A stretch of DNA of 23,998 nucleotides, from positions 1-23,998 of the forward strand of contig JAFGKB010000130.1 of the NCBI GenBank assembly GCA_016928755.1. The letters are read 5' to 3'. The notes below the pieces were generated by a model. The model worked only from the letters and a program-made list of their open reading frames with translations, was not told the DNA's origin and did no database searches. Every line of letters begins with the position of its first letter. Positions within the stretch are counted from its first letter, which is position 1. The DNA comes from Anaerolineae bacterium. Its GTDB lineage: Bacteria; Chloroflexota; Anaerolineae; B4-G1; SLSP01. This document shows positions 1 to 8,114 of this stretch, one piece after another. A program made the position numbers and the translations under genes.

Positions 1-48
1 GTGTTTAGATAATTCTGATTCTTGGTAGTAACAAATTAAGGAGAAAAT

Positions 49-897
49 ATGGCTCTAAAAAAATGGCGGCTATCAGTTACGATATGTGTTTTATTGAGCC
101 TGGTAATTACTGCTTGTAGTACAACATCTCAACCCTTGCGAACCAACACGTTACAGCAACCCATACCTACTCAGCCGAGACTCCCAAAAACAACGACGAA
201 CACCCCAACAGTCACGCCAACATCTGCAAGCGTTCTAGGGCGTACAGACGCCCCCCCAGAAGGGGTGTCAGCTCAACTAGAATTCATGCACCCAACCGCA
301 ACATGCACACCAGATCCAAAAAGGGGATCGTATTGTACACTAAGAATGGGCGAGAATGAACTTACCTCAACGGAAATTCTCAGGAAATTTACTGTTTGCT
401 TTGTGGAATTCACTCCCAACTCTGAGGTTTTGATTCAAGTCACGAAACCCAATGGCGAAGTGGCGGAAACAGGGACTATTTCCACAGATGCCTCGGGCGA
501 AGGATGGTGGGATTATCGTATTTTGTCAGGTGAACCCCTAGGAATTTATAAGATTACACTGGCACAAGGAAACTCGCGTACAGAAGGCGCTATTGAGATT
601 GTTCCGGCAACATACCCTCGTATGATTTTATTATCGCCACGTGATGGTTCCCCAGGTGATTCTTTTCTATTTTCTTTTGCAGGGTTTCAACCCAATCAAT
701 CTTTATATCTTTGGCATGAGGTTAACTACAGCGAGGGCTGGATTTATTGGACCACGCTGCCCCAACCTGCTGTAGATGAACGGGGAGAAGGAATTTATAC
801 ACTGCATACCTTACCCAATGATCCGACTGGCTGCTATATGGTATCAACTGATGGACATGGTAGCATCTATTCTGATCCAGTATTCTGTATTTGGTAA
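49..897 (+). CDS. Lipoprotein with Thr/Pro-rich linker and two beta-sandwich-like repeats
   Basis: A predicted 282-aa secreted lipoprotein of unknown function. Residues 1-22 form a type II signal peptide (KKWR, then a hydrophobic stretch) ending in the lipobox ITAC, so Cys23 should be lipidated and the protein held on the outer face of the membrane. Residues 24-70 are a flexible Thr/Pro/Gln-rich linker. Two regions, about 113-184 and 190-275, share the pattern F-x-P-N, a beta-rich stretch, D-x-x-G-E-G, then G-x-Y, which suggests a duplicated Ig-like or MG2-like fold. Cys86, 96, 117, 262 and 280 could form disulfides. The start is supported by AGGAG five bases before the ATG. The gene is convergent with the sensor kinase gene, with an 87-bp gap in which I see no terminator. 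The lipoprotein call is firm; the role is unknown. Confidence 0.8.
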   Translation: MALKKWRLSVTICVLLSLVITACSTTSQPLRTNTLQQPIPTQPRLPKTTTNTPTVTPTSASVLGRTDAPPEGVSAQLEFMHPTATCTPDPKRGSYCTLRMGENELTSTEILRKFTVCFVEFTPNSEVLIQVTKPNGEVAETGTISTDASGEGWWDYRILSGEPLGIYKITLAQGNSRTEGAIEIVPATYPRMILLSPRDGSPGDSFLFSFAGFQPNQSLYLWHEVNYSEGWIYWTTLPQPAVDERGEGIYTLHTLPNDPTGCYMVSTDGHGSIYSDPVFCIW

Positions 898-984
898 TTT
901 GTGCTGAGGAGTAAGATAACTTCCAATTAGAGAGCAAAATAACCCTGAATAAGGAAAAGAGGTCTCCAGAGCATTGGTACAGCT

Positions 985-3900
985 TCAATCTTGTATTTGT
1001 TGGTAATAGGCAATAGCCTGGGCGCGGTTCTCAAGATCTAGCAATTCCAGGATGCGTCCCATATGGTATTTGATAGTCTTCTCGCTGAGATTTAACTTGG
1101 TAGCAATTTCTCTGTAGAGCATGCCATCAGCTATCATGCTTAAAATCTCCCATTGTTGTTCCGATAAGCTCTGAACAGCTTCAACAGAAGGCAAACTAGG
1201 TTCTGAAGCCATCCGGGTGAACTCATCCAGGATCCGTGCCGCCATGCCCGGTGCCAAGGGAGCATCATCACGCAGCAGGTTGCTTAACAACCGGCAGAAA
1301 TGATCCGCATCCATATTTTTCAGTAGATAACCAGACGCACCGCTCTTGATAGCTTCGAAGAGTGTGGTTTCATCCTCGGCAACTGTCAGGATAACAACTT
1401 TGACCTCTGGAAATTCGGCTTTGATAGCGCGTGTAGCTTCCAGCCCACCACACTTAGGCATATTAAGATCCATGACTACAACCTCAGGATGGAGGGCACG
1501 AGTTTTGGCTTGGGCTTCTTCGCCATTATTCGCTACGCCTATAACAGTGATACCACGGGCGATGAGCATACTACGCAACCCATCAAGATAAAGCGGATGG
1601 TCGTCAACCAAAAGTACACGCAGGCCTTTAATAGATTCCATATTATCATCATTATCAATGTCAGAGTGCATTGCCCTGGGGAGTGTGACCACCAGCCGCG
1701 TGCCATTTCCCGGCAAAGAATGAATGTTTAACGTTCCACCAGCGTGCTCTGCGCGTTCGCGCATAATGTTCAGGCCAAAGTGCCGCTCTTTAGAACTCCC
1801 GGTGGATTCCCCAAGACCTTTTAAGCCGGGATTAAAGCCTACACCATTATCCATAATCACCATTTGCACATACCCGCTGATAAGATGTAGCATAATTTCG
1901 ACATGGGATGCCTGCGCATGTTTGCGTACATTGTTCATTCCCTCTTGTAAAATATACAAGGCTTGTTCCTCAACCGCCGGCGCTAAAACCTCATCGGGAA
2001 AGTCACCTGGCACACTAAGGATAATTTCCATATCACAGCTCAGGCGTAGTTGTTGGATGTAATTTTGCACTGTAGCCACAAAATCTTGTTGAGGCTGCTG
2101 AGGTTCACGTAGATTCAAAATATGGGCGCGGATATCATTATGGGCATGGCGCGCCGTTTGTATCAGTTTAGTGAGATTATTATGTGCTGCCGGCATCTGC
2201 CCCCGGTCTAAAAGAGTCTGCACGGCCTGCGCCTGAACATTGATGTAGCCCATCACCTGGCCTAACCCATCATGAAGATCGCGGGCCAGATGCTCACGGG
2301 CTTCCATAGTAGCAAGTGCCCGCTGTTGTTCGATAATAGTTGTCTGTGCTCGCTCCCGCTCAATGATTTCGGCTTGCAGTTGCGTATTTAACGTGTCTAA
2401 TTCAGCGGTCCGGGCAGCCACACGGGCTTCGAGATTGTGAATTAGATCCCCTAATTGTGCAGCTAACGTATTGAAGGCCCGTGTGAGGAAACCGATTTCA
2501 TCGGAAAATTGCACCGGTACCACAACCGTATACTCTCCTCCTTCAATGCACCGGACACCTTCCAACAGCGCATTGAGGGGATTGACCAGGGTAAAATAAA
2601 ACATCATGGGGAAGCCAATGATAATGGAGATGCTGGCGATAAGGATCACCACAGCCAAGGGTAAGAGTAACCGATGCAAATACCGGCGAAATTCTAGCGC
2701 GTAATCTTGTACCATTCCCTCTGAGCCACCCCGCACAGGCAATATTTCCAATGTAGTTTGTTGCGGGACTGCTCCCCGCAGGTTACCAGGCAGTATACCT
2801 ACCGCCCATAAGCTTGCGCCGGGGTCATCGTTGGAGTTAAAAACCAGGTGCTCCGGTATATCCTTGTAGATAAAATCAAAGTAACCGCCGGTATATAAAA
2901 TAGCTTGAAAAGTGAACTCTGCCTCCGTTTGGTAAAAGCCGCGCAGTTGCGACCAGGTTACAATAAGCCGGTCTTTTTCCTGGCGGGCAAAGACCCCACC
3001 GGGACTTATCGTAGGGTCTAAATCCATCAACAACGGCAGCAAAAGCGGAGTTCCTGCACCATAACGGTACTGAAATGCACGGTAAGGAAGTGCTTTTCCC
3101 AGGCTTAGCGCGCCATCATTACAGACGTAGATTTGTGCATAATCTTGCCCGTAGAAGAAGACAGCAAAATCCAGGGCCTCACTACATCCGCGCTGCTGAC
3201 CATCATCAAGCTTTAAATCCTGGCCTAAGTCAGACTCAAACGTATAGGGAATTTCTATGGCATTATATCCGCCTTGGTCATTAGGCATAAAACGCAAGGC
3301 GTGTTTTGCGCTTAAACGGGGTTGGTAAGTCTCTATATACGCCGGGGTAATCATCCAGCCTACAATACTCATAATCCCTAACATCACAGTTAAGGTTATC
3401 CCGGCCAATTTAACCATAAAAGATGTGGCCTCCGGGCGGTGGTTGAGGTAGGTGACAGCAAAGGAGAATAAGGCAATGAGAATGCCTAGCGCGATAGCCG
3501 CGTTCGCCAGTGAAACCGTTAATAAGTAAAAAGTGCGCAGGAGATTAAAAATACTGAGTCCGGCCACAAAGATAAAAATAAGGCTAAAACTCCGTAACGC
3601 GCGGGCGTCCCGGTTTACAGGATAGCGAAAAGCTCTTACCAGGCATTGCCAAAAGCTGCCAGAGGGTATCAGTAAACACATCCGCCGGATAAAAACCAGT
3701 GCCGGCCATAACAAAAACAGTAACAGCAGGTAATCATTCCAATCAGGCCGGAATTCCACCACGCCAGCGCGCAATTGGACAAAGCGAAAAACGGCAAAGC
3801 CGGTTTCCCAGAGTGCATAGAGACTGCTGGCCAGCAAAGTCAGTCGTGACTCACGCCGCAGACTCAAGGGTAGGTCTGGAAAGTGATAAGCAAATTGTAA

Positions 3901-4170
3901 CAGGCAGACCCAACTGATGCTGAGCAGGGGAGTTTGGAGAAATACCGCGTAGAGGCGCGGTGTAGGGAGGAGCGAGACTTCAAGGAAAAGCGTACCGATA
4001 AAGGTAGTGAGCATGATGAAGAACATAGCAAGATACACGATATGGCGAGGGTGCGCCAAGCGCTGTATGAAGAGTAAATACCCGCTAATGAGTATAGCAA
4101 GGATGAATAGGGTTAAATACTCAATAGCAGCAGGTGTTAGATATAAAATAGATGTGTTTAATATTTCCAT
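985..4170 (-). CDS. One-piece two-component system: 7TM/nidogen-like sensor kinase fused to a NarL-type response regulator
   Basis: A 1061-aa membrane protein joining a NarX-class histidine kinase to a DNA-binding response regulator. About seven or eight hydrophobic segments lie within residues 15-277. A predicted extracellular domain (about 290-495) carries a nidogen-like core at 333-440, with IYVCNDGALSLG, PLLMDLDPT, LIVTWSQL and FQAILYTGGYFDFIY. A further membrane segment (about 500-525), HAMP (525-573) and coiled coil (575-622) lead to HisKA_3 with His633 in RDLHDGLGQ, and an HATPase with NNVRKHA (746-752), DNGVGF (774-779) and a GLNIMRERAE box. The receiver (848-960) has Asp856/Asp857, phospho-acceptor Asp901, Thr929 and Lys951. 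The LuxR HTH lies at about 1002-1055. Met844 would begin a normal 218-aa NarL-family regulator, but it has no ribosome site and the frame is open through it. A strong promoter lies 48 bp upstream. Ligand and target genes are unknown. Confidence 0.9.
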   Translation of the reverse strand: MEILNTSILYLTPAAIEYLTLFILAILISGYLLFIQRLAHPRHIVYLAMFFIMLTTFIGTLFLEVSLLPTPRLYAVFLQTPLLSISWVCLLQFAYHFPDLPLSLRRESRLTLLASSLYALWETGFAVFRFVQLRAGVVEFRPDWNDYLLLLFLLWPALVFIRRMCLLIPSGSFWQCLVRAFRYPVNRDARALRSFSLIFIFVAGLSIFNLLRTFYLLTVSLANAAIALGILIALFSFAVTYLNHRPEATSFMVKLAGITLTVMLGIMSIVGWMITPAYIETYQPRLSAKHALRFMPNDQGGYNAIEIPYTFESDLGQDLKLDDGQQRGCSEALDFAVFFYGQDYAQIYVCNDGALSLGKALPYRAFQYRYGAGTPLLLPLLMDLDPTISPGGVFARQEKDRLIVTWSQLRGFYQTEAEFTFQAILYTGGYFDFIYKDIPEHLVFNSNDDPGASLWAVGILPGNLRGAVPQQTTLEILPVRGGSEGMVQDYALEFRRYLHRLLLPLAVVILIASISIIIGFPMMFYFTLVNPLNALLEGVRCIEGGEYTVVVPVQFSDEIGFLTRAFNTLAAQLGDLIHNLEARVAARTAELDTLNTQLQAEIIERERAQTTIIEQQRALATMEAREHLARDLHDGLGQVMGYINVQAQAVQTLLDRGQMPAAHNNLTKLIQTARHAHNDIRAHILNLREPQQPQQDFVATVQNYIQQLRLSCDMEIILSVPGDFPDEVLAPAVEEQALYILQEGMNNVRKHAQASHVEIMLHLISGYVQMVIMDNGVGFNPGLKGLGESTGSSKERHFGLNIMRERAEHAGGTLNIHSLPGNGTRLVVTLPRAMHSDIDNDDNMESIKGLRVLLVDDHPLYLDGLRSMLIARGITVIGVANNGEEAQAKTRALHPEVVVMDLNMPKCGGLEATRAIKAEFPEVKVVILTVAEDETTLFEAIKSGASGYLLKNMDADHFCRLLSNLLRDDAPLAPGMAARILDEFTRMASEPSLPSVEAVQSLSEQQWEILSMIADGMLYREIATKLNLSEKTIKYHMGRILELLDLENRAQAIAYYQQIQD

Positions 4171-4194
4171 AACAAATCAGTTCCGGCCAGCTAT

Positions 4195-4223
4195 ATTATA
4201 GCCTAGGAACTGCATTTTGTCAT
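4195..4223 (-). promoter_or_regulatory. Sigma70-type promoter of the fused sensor kinase gene
   Basis: On the - strand, a -35 box ATGACA (4218-4223, 5 of 6 consensus bases) and a perfect -10 box TATAAT (4195-4200) are separated by 17 bp. Transcription would start near 4188, giving a leader of about 18 nt before the ATG at 4170. The leader has only a weak ribosome site. The promoter implies the kinase gene can be transcribed independently of ftsZ and the DUF1622 gene. Confidence 0.72.
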
Positions 4224-4248
4224 AGATTGTACTGCCATTACTGTGGAA

Positions 4249-4674
4249 TTACGGTTGGGGAGATTTGCCCATATTCGCGGTTGATGATTCAACAGAAAGA
4301 GGTAACGTAGTATTATGGAGAGAGGGATCACAAGCCGCCCCTAAAGCATCCAATTCTCGCTCCATTAAATAGTTTACCAATGTCCGGATAGCAATAAGGG
4401 CCGATAACAATAAGATATCATTCCAATTAGGTGAAAGCGCAGTTTTAAGAATGTCAGCCGCCACCTGGAATTCCAAGCCCATAACCATACCCTCACCGAG
4501 TTGAAAACGAATATCCTGGATTGACCAATGTTTATTCCCGAAGAACCGCGCCATATATAGAACAAAAGACTTGATAACTTCAAACATAATTATCAAGGCC
4601 CCAAAAGTCTCAACAATAATCACAAAATAGCTAACAATTAATCGCAAACACTCTTCTATTGTAGCGCAATCCAT
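4249..4674 (-). CDS. DUF1622 family membrane protein
   Basis: A 141-aa small integral membrane protein of the DUF1622 family, whose biochemical role is unknown. The family signature is clear: an N-terminal hydrophobic helix (about 10-40), LGEGMVMGLEFQVAADILKT (about 59-78), then WNDILLLSALIAIRTLVNYL and ERELDAL. Two to three membrane helices are predicted, with a polar Ser/Pro/Thr-rich tail of about 30 residues that is unlikely to be folded. The ATG is preceded by AAAGGTGA, a reasonable ribosome site. It lies 240 bp after ftsZ and 78 bp before the kinase gene on the same strand. It could be read through from the dcw operon or served by a promoter I could not identify. Confidence 0.85.
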   Translation of the reverse strand: MDCATIEECLRLIVSYFVIIVETFGALIIMFEVIKSFVLYMARFFGNKHWSIQDIRFQLGEGMVMGLEFQVAADILKTALSPNWNDILLLSALIAIRTLVNYLMERELDALGAACDPSLHNTTLPLSVESSTANMGKSPQP

Positions 4675-4784
4675 ACTTCACCTTTAGAACTCCGTTATAA
4701 AACAATAAGCCCACCAAAGCTTAAGTCCCTGGCAACGAAGATCTGGCAGGCTCACATGGTTCTTTATTAAACAGACGAGCAAAT

Positions 4785-4800
4785 CACACAAAAAAGTGTG
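4785..4800. repeat. Small inverted repeat CACAC-N6-GTGTG
   Basis: Arms CACAC (4785-4789) and GTGTG (4796-4800) flank a homopolymer loop, which is six T on the - strand. With only five base pairs the stem is weak. It is listed because it lies in the spacer after ftsZ, next to the stronger hairpin. Confidence 0.35.
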
Positions 4801-4857
4801 GTGCTATCCAAACTAATCTGCTACTGAAATGAGTTTATGTATAGGCACAGAACCTTT

Positions 4858-4883
4858 CTATTGCATCACTAAAGATGCAATAG
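4858..4883 (-). terminator. Stem-loop downstream of ftsZ (3' hairpin, not a canonical terminator)
   Basis: A perfect 10-bp inverted repeat, CTATTGCATC (4858-4867) and GATGCAATAG (4874-4883), with a 6-nt loop, lies 32 bp after the ftsZ stop. On the transcribed strand it is followed by AAAGG rather than a run of T, and the stem is AT-rich. It may mark the 3' end of the dcw transcript or act as a processing or stability element, but it does not meet the usual rho-independent terminator criteria. Confidence 0.4.
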
Positions 4884-4914
4884 TCAGATCACTGGGTAAG
4901 ATCGTTGCCCTGTT

Positions 4915-5988
4915 TTAGCCACGCCGGCGGAGGAAAGCGGGAATTTCAATATTATCCCGATCCACAACTGCCGCCGAGGACAGAATATCCTGGGTCTCAC
5001 GACGCTGTGTCTGGGTGCGCATACGCGGCTCGCCGCCTTCACCATCAAATCCAGTAGCAATAACGGTCACCCGTACCCCTTCACTCCAATTCTCATCAAT
5101 AACAGCACCAAAGATAAGATTGACCTCGGGATGGGCTGTCTCACGGATAATAGAAGCCGCTTCGTTGACCTCGAAGAGCGTCATATCAGGGCCACCGGTG
5201 ATATTAAACAGAATACCCCGAGCACCATCAATGGTGATATCCAAGAGACGGCTGGAAATAGCCTGTTGAGCAGCCTCAATGGCCCGGTTCTCACCGGTAG
5301 CAGTACCCACCGCCATCAGAGCCGCTCCGCCTTCTTGCATAATGCTCTTCACATCAGCAAAGTCCAGGTTAATCAAGCCGGGAACAGTGATAACCTCCGT
5401 GATGCCCTGGATACCCTGACGGAGAACGTCATCGGCGACGCCGAAAGCTTCGGTAAGGGTTACGCGCTTCTCGGTAATCTCCAGTAGGCGGTCATTGGGA
5501 ATAACAATTAAAGTATCCACAACGTTCTTGAATTCCTCGATGCCAGCGACAGCGACCTTGGAACGTTTCGCACCCTCAAACGTAAAGGGACGGGTCACAA
5601 CGCCAATCGTCAACGCCTTGATCTCCTCCTTGGCAATCCGGGCAATGACCGGCGCAGCACCGGTTCCAGTCCCGCCACCCATACCCGCGGTTACGAAAAC
5701 CATATCCGCGCCTTCCAGCATTTCGCGGATCTCGTCCTGGGATTCCTCAGCCGCTTTGCTGCCAACCTCCGGATTACCGCCGGCACCTAAGCCTCGGGTA
5801 ACGGTGTCACCGAGGCGCAAACGCTGTGGAGCCTGGGAAAGCATCAATGCCTGGGCATCAGTATTTACAGCGATAAAATCGACCCCCTGAATACCTTCTT
5901 CAATCATCCGGTTAACAGCATTACTGCCACCACCGCCAACCCCAACAACTCGAATTTGAGCGAAGTTCTCACCAACTATAGCACCCAT
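4915..5988 (-). CDS. ftsZ: Cell division protein FtsZ
   Basis: The tubulin-like GTPase that polymerises at mid-cell into the Z ring and organises septal wall synthesis. The 357-aa product has the nucleotide-binding glycine loops VGGGGSNAV (near 17-25) and GGGTGTG (104-110), the T7 synergy loop NLDFADV (207-213) whose acidic residues complete the GTPase site of the neighbouring subunit, and the C-terminal peptide IEIPAFLRRRG that binds FtsA and other tethers. The linker before that peptide is only about 40 residues, so the protein is compact. The ATG follows a strong AAAGGAGG ribosome site. It is the last dcw gene, 50 bp after ftsA. No SepF, YlmE or DivIVA gene follows, unlike in many Gram-positive clusters. 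Confidence 0.98.
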   Translation of the reverse strand: MGAIVGENFAQIRVVGVGGGGSNAVNRMIEEGIQGVDFIAVNTDAQALMLSQAPQRLRLGDTVTRGLGAGGNPEVGSKAAEESQDEIREMLEGADMVFVTAGMGGGTGTGAAPVIARIAKEEIKALTIGVVTRPFTFEGAKRSKVAVAGIEEFKNVVDTLIVIPNDRLLEITEKRVTLTEAFGVADDVLRQGIQGITEVITVPGLINLDFADVKSIMQEGGAALMAVGTATGENRAIEAAQQAISSRLLDITIDGARGILFNITGGPDMTLFEVNEAASIIRETAHPEVNLIFGAVIDENWSEGVRVTVIATGFDGEGGEPRMRTQTQRRETQDILSSAAVVDRDNIEIPAFLRRRG

Positions 5989-6038
5989 TTCAGTACCTCC
6001 TTTAAATTCAAACTCTAGACCCTTCTAAATAAGATTTA

Positions 6039-7259
6039 TCAAGGGAGCAATGTACGCAGCCAGGGTAGCATACGCTTCCACCAGGGCGTATGAAGTGAAC
6101 GCCACCCGCTGCCGGCATCCTCCCACATTGATGTCCATTCAACCAAGCCAACCGCCACTGCCGCATCAGGCCCCTTAAGCTGGTCGGTTAAACCGGATAT
6201 ATTACGTGGACGACCTACTTGCACCGGCAACTCAAACATCTCCCGTGCCAGTTCACTGATACCCGGCAGTTGCGCAGTCCCCCCACAGAGTACCAGCCCG
6301 GCATTTAATAAGCCGTCATAGCCAGAGCGTTTAACCTCCTGCTGTACGTTCTCCAAAATTTCCTCGGTGCGCGCCTGGATAACTTCGGCTAACTTCCAGC
6401 GTGGGACTACGACCGGCTTAGATTCCCCATAAGGGGAGATAGTAAACCGCTCATCTTCTAAGACTTGATTAGCGATTGCATGGCCTTGATGTAATTTTAT
6501 CTGCTCAGCCGAGTCCGGCGGCAACCGCAGCCCAATCGCAATATCATTGGTAATATATTCGCCCCCCATAGGTAACGAGCGGGTATGCCAGGCTGTGCCT
6601 TCCATAAAAATCGCAATATCGGTGGTGCCTTCCCCAATATCAATTAGAACCACACCCATTTCACGCTCGGTCTCTGTGAGGACGACGTTACCGGCAGCCA
6701 GGCTACTCAGCACCAACTCACTCACCTGTACTCCGGCATCCTGTACGCATTTGGTCAAGTTTTGAATAGCGGTAGAAGACCCCATAACTACGTGGGCCTC
6801 AACTTCCAACCGGAACCCATGCATTCCTAATGGGTCATGGACCCCACCTTGCCCATCAACGGTAAATGTGCGGGGCAGGATATGTAAAAGTTCCTGGTTC
6901 TGAGGCAACACAATGGCCCCCGCAGCTTCCAGGGCACGGTCGATATCATCAGACGTAATCCCACGGTCACGGCGCGAGACGCCCACTACCCCTTGACTGT
7001 TCCTGGATGTCACATGGTCACCGCTTACGCCCACATAAGCACGCTCAATATGGTATCCCGAACTCTGCTCGGCACTTTCAACTGCCGCAGCAATCGAAGC
7101 GGTCGCCTCACTGACGTTAACCACGACACCTTTTCTGATACCTTTGGCAGGGGCATTGCCCACACCAACGATTCGCGTTTCACCACTCTCCGTTATTTCC
7201 GCCACCAATACCAATATTCTACGGCTGCCGACGTCAATTCCTACTACTGAGCGTTCCAC
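6039..7259 (-). CDS. ftsA: Cell division protein FtsA
   Basis: The actin-like ATPase that tethers FtsZ to the membrane and signals to the septal synthase. The N-terminal phosphate-1 motif is GIDVGSRRI. The phosphate-2 motif is IDIGEGTTDIA, and the adenosine region is LCGGTAQLPG. The SHS2/1C region lies about 85-160. The last 15 residues (WWKRMLPWLRTLLP) form an amphipathic Trp/Lys/Arg-rich helix typical of the FtsA membrane-targeting tail. I chose the GTG at 7259 (406 aa) because GGAGG lies six bases upstream. The TTG one codon earlier (7262) has only three bases of spacing. The gene lies 45 bp after ftsQ and 50 bp before ftsZ. Confidence 0.96.
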   Translation of the reverse strand: MERSVVGIDVGSRRILVLVAEITESGETRIVGVGNAPAKGIRKGVVVNVSEATASIAAAVESAEQSSGYHIERAYVGVSGDHVTSRNSQGVVGVSRRDRGITSDDIDRALEAAGAIVLPQNQELLHILPRTFTVDGQGGVHDPLGMHGFRLEVEAHVVMGSSTAIQNLTKCVQDAGVQVSELVLSSLAAGNVVLTETEREMGVVLIDIGEGTTDIAIFMEGTAWHTRSLPMGGEYITNDIAIGLRLPPDSAEQIKLHQGHAIANQVLEDERFTISPYGESKPVVVPRWKLAEVIQARTEEILENVQQEVKRSGYDGLLNAGLVLCGGTAQLPGISELAREMFELPVQVGRPRNISGLTDQLKGPDAAVAVGLVEWTSMWEDAGSGWRSLHTPWWKRMLPWLRTLLP

Positions 7260-7304
7260 CAATATCCTCCGTCAAGCACAAAACTTTTGCGCACCTTATA
7301 CCCT

Positions 7305-8090
7305 TTACCAAGAGCGCTCTAGTGAATAGGTAGGCGCTGAAGGGAAACGTACATCTATAACCCACGGGAAAATCTTACGCGACTCCAAGTCCGATACCAA
7401 CGCTTCATAGATATACCAGCGCTGTTCCATATCGGCCCCGGTGCCAAAAGCAACCCGGCGGCCCTCCGGGTCAATCCAAATTAACCCGCGTACCGGGTCA
7501 TAGGCCAACCCCTCAATTGAAATCCCGGCATCCGATAAAGCCCGCAAACTCTCAAAAACAGCCGGTGATACAATCTTATCTTCCGGGACCGGCCCCTTTA
7601 AAACTGGCAAATCAGATCTTTCACCCAAGGGCGTAAACATCACCCCTGTATTATCCACCCAGTAAGTCACGGTATCAGCTACCCACACCATAACCGGCTT
7701 TCTCTCATTAACTATCATAAAACACTCAGCAGGATAAAGTTTACACTGTATCTCAGCTTCAGTCACAGCCTCTACCTCGGTCACGATGCGTTCTGTGACT
7801 TCATCAGAACGCACCCAAAGCGAGTGCAAACCCAGTAATTCGCTGGCACTCACAATCTCCTGAACAGTAGCTTGTGATGCACCTTGGACAACAAGACCAC
7901 CCGGAGAGATATACCAACCAGGACTCTTCCATACCCAAACAACAAAGACCAACGCAATACACAATACGGCGACAAATGGCCAAGGAATACTCTGGGGACG
8001 GATGCGAATACGCAGACCAGGTCGCTGCCCAGTCTGTGGCTGCGCCCGTAATAAAGAGACTGTACGGTAATATTTCCGCTGCTTGGCCAT
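7305..8090 (-). CDS. ftsQ: Cell division protein FtsQ/DivIB
   Basis: A bitopic protein that links the cytoplasmic ring to the FtsW-FtsI synthase through FtsL. The layout is typical: an Arg/Lys-rich cytoplasmic tail (1-36), one membrane helix (about 37-54), a POTRA domain (about 60-130, beginning with LVVQGASQATVQEIV) and a beta domain with VPEDKIVSPAVFESLRALSD and the GLIWIDPEGRRVAFG hairpin. At 261 aa it is of usual length. Two cysteines (IQCKLYPAECF) near residue 120 could form a disulfide. The ATG has an AGGGGGT ribosome site. It lies between ddl and ftsA, the usual ddl-ftsQ-ftsA-ftsZ order. Sequence conservation is low in this family, so context supports the call. Confidence 0.92.
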   Translation of the reverse strand: MAKQRKYYRTVSLLRAQPQTGQRPGLRIRIRPQSIPWPFVAVLCIALVFVVWVWKSPGWYISPGGLVVQGASQATVQEIVSASELLGLHSLWVRSDEVTERIVTEVEAVTEAEIQCKLYPAECFMIVNERKPVMVWVADTVTYWVDNTGVMFTPLGERSDLPVLKGPVPEDKIVSPAVFESLRALSDAGISIEGLAYDPVRGLIWIDPEGRRVAFGTGADMEQRWYIYEALVSDLESRKIFPWVIDVRFPSAPTYSLERSW

Positions 8091-8114
8091 TATTTACCCC
8101 CTGAAAAATTATTA

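Larger units (their letters stand above)
4675..4914. other. Non-coding spacer between ftsZ and the DUF1622 gene
   Basis: I see no credible gene here. The spacer contains two inverted repeats, one 10-bp stem at 4858-4883 and one 5-bp stem at 4785-4800, and is AT-rich. No consensus promoter for the DUF1622 gene is obvious. Confidence 0.6.

Noticed and set aside
722..988. 88-aa - strand open frame over the lipoprotein 3' end
   Set aside because: It is antisense to a well supported gene, has no ribosome site and no recognisable domain.
4858..4883. Rho-independent terminator of the dcw operon
   Set aside because: A clean stem is present but the GC content is low and no T tract follows, so I list it only as a hairpin.
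5495..5890. 131-aa + strand open frame opposite ftsZ, and similar long antisense frames opposite murB, mraZ, rsmH and ftsA
   Set aside because: These are shadows of conserved genes; they are Ser/Pro/Arg-rich with no family match.
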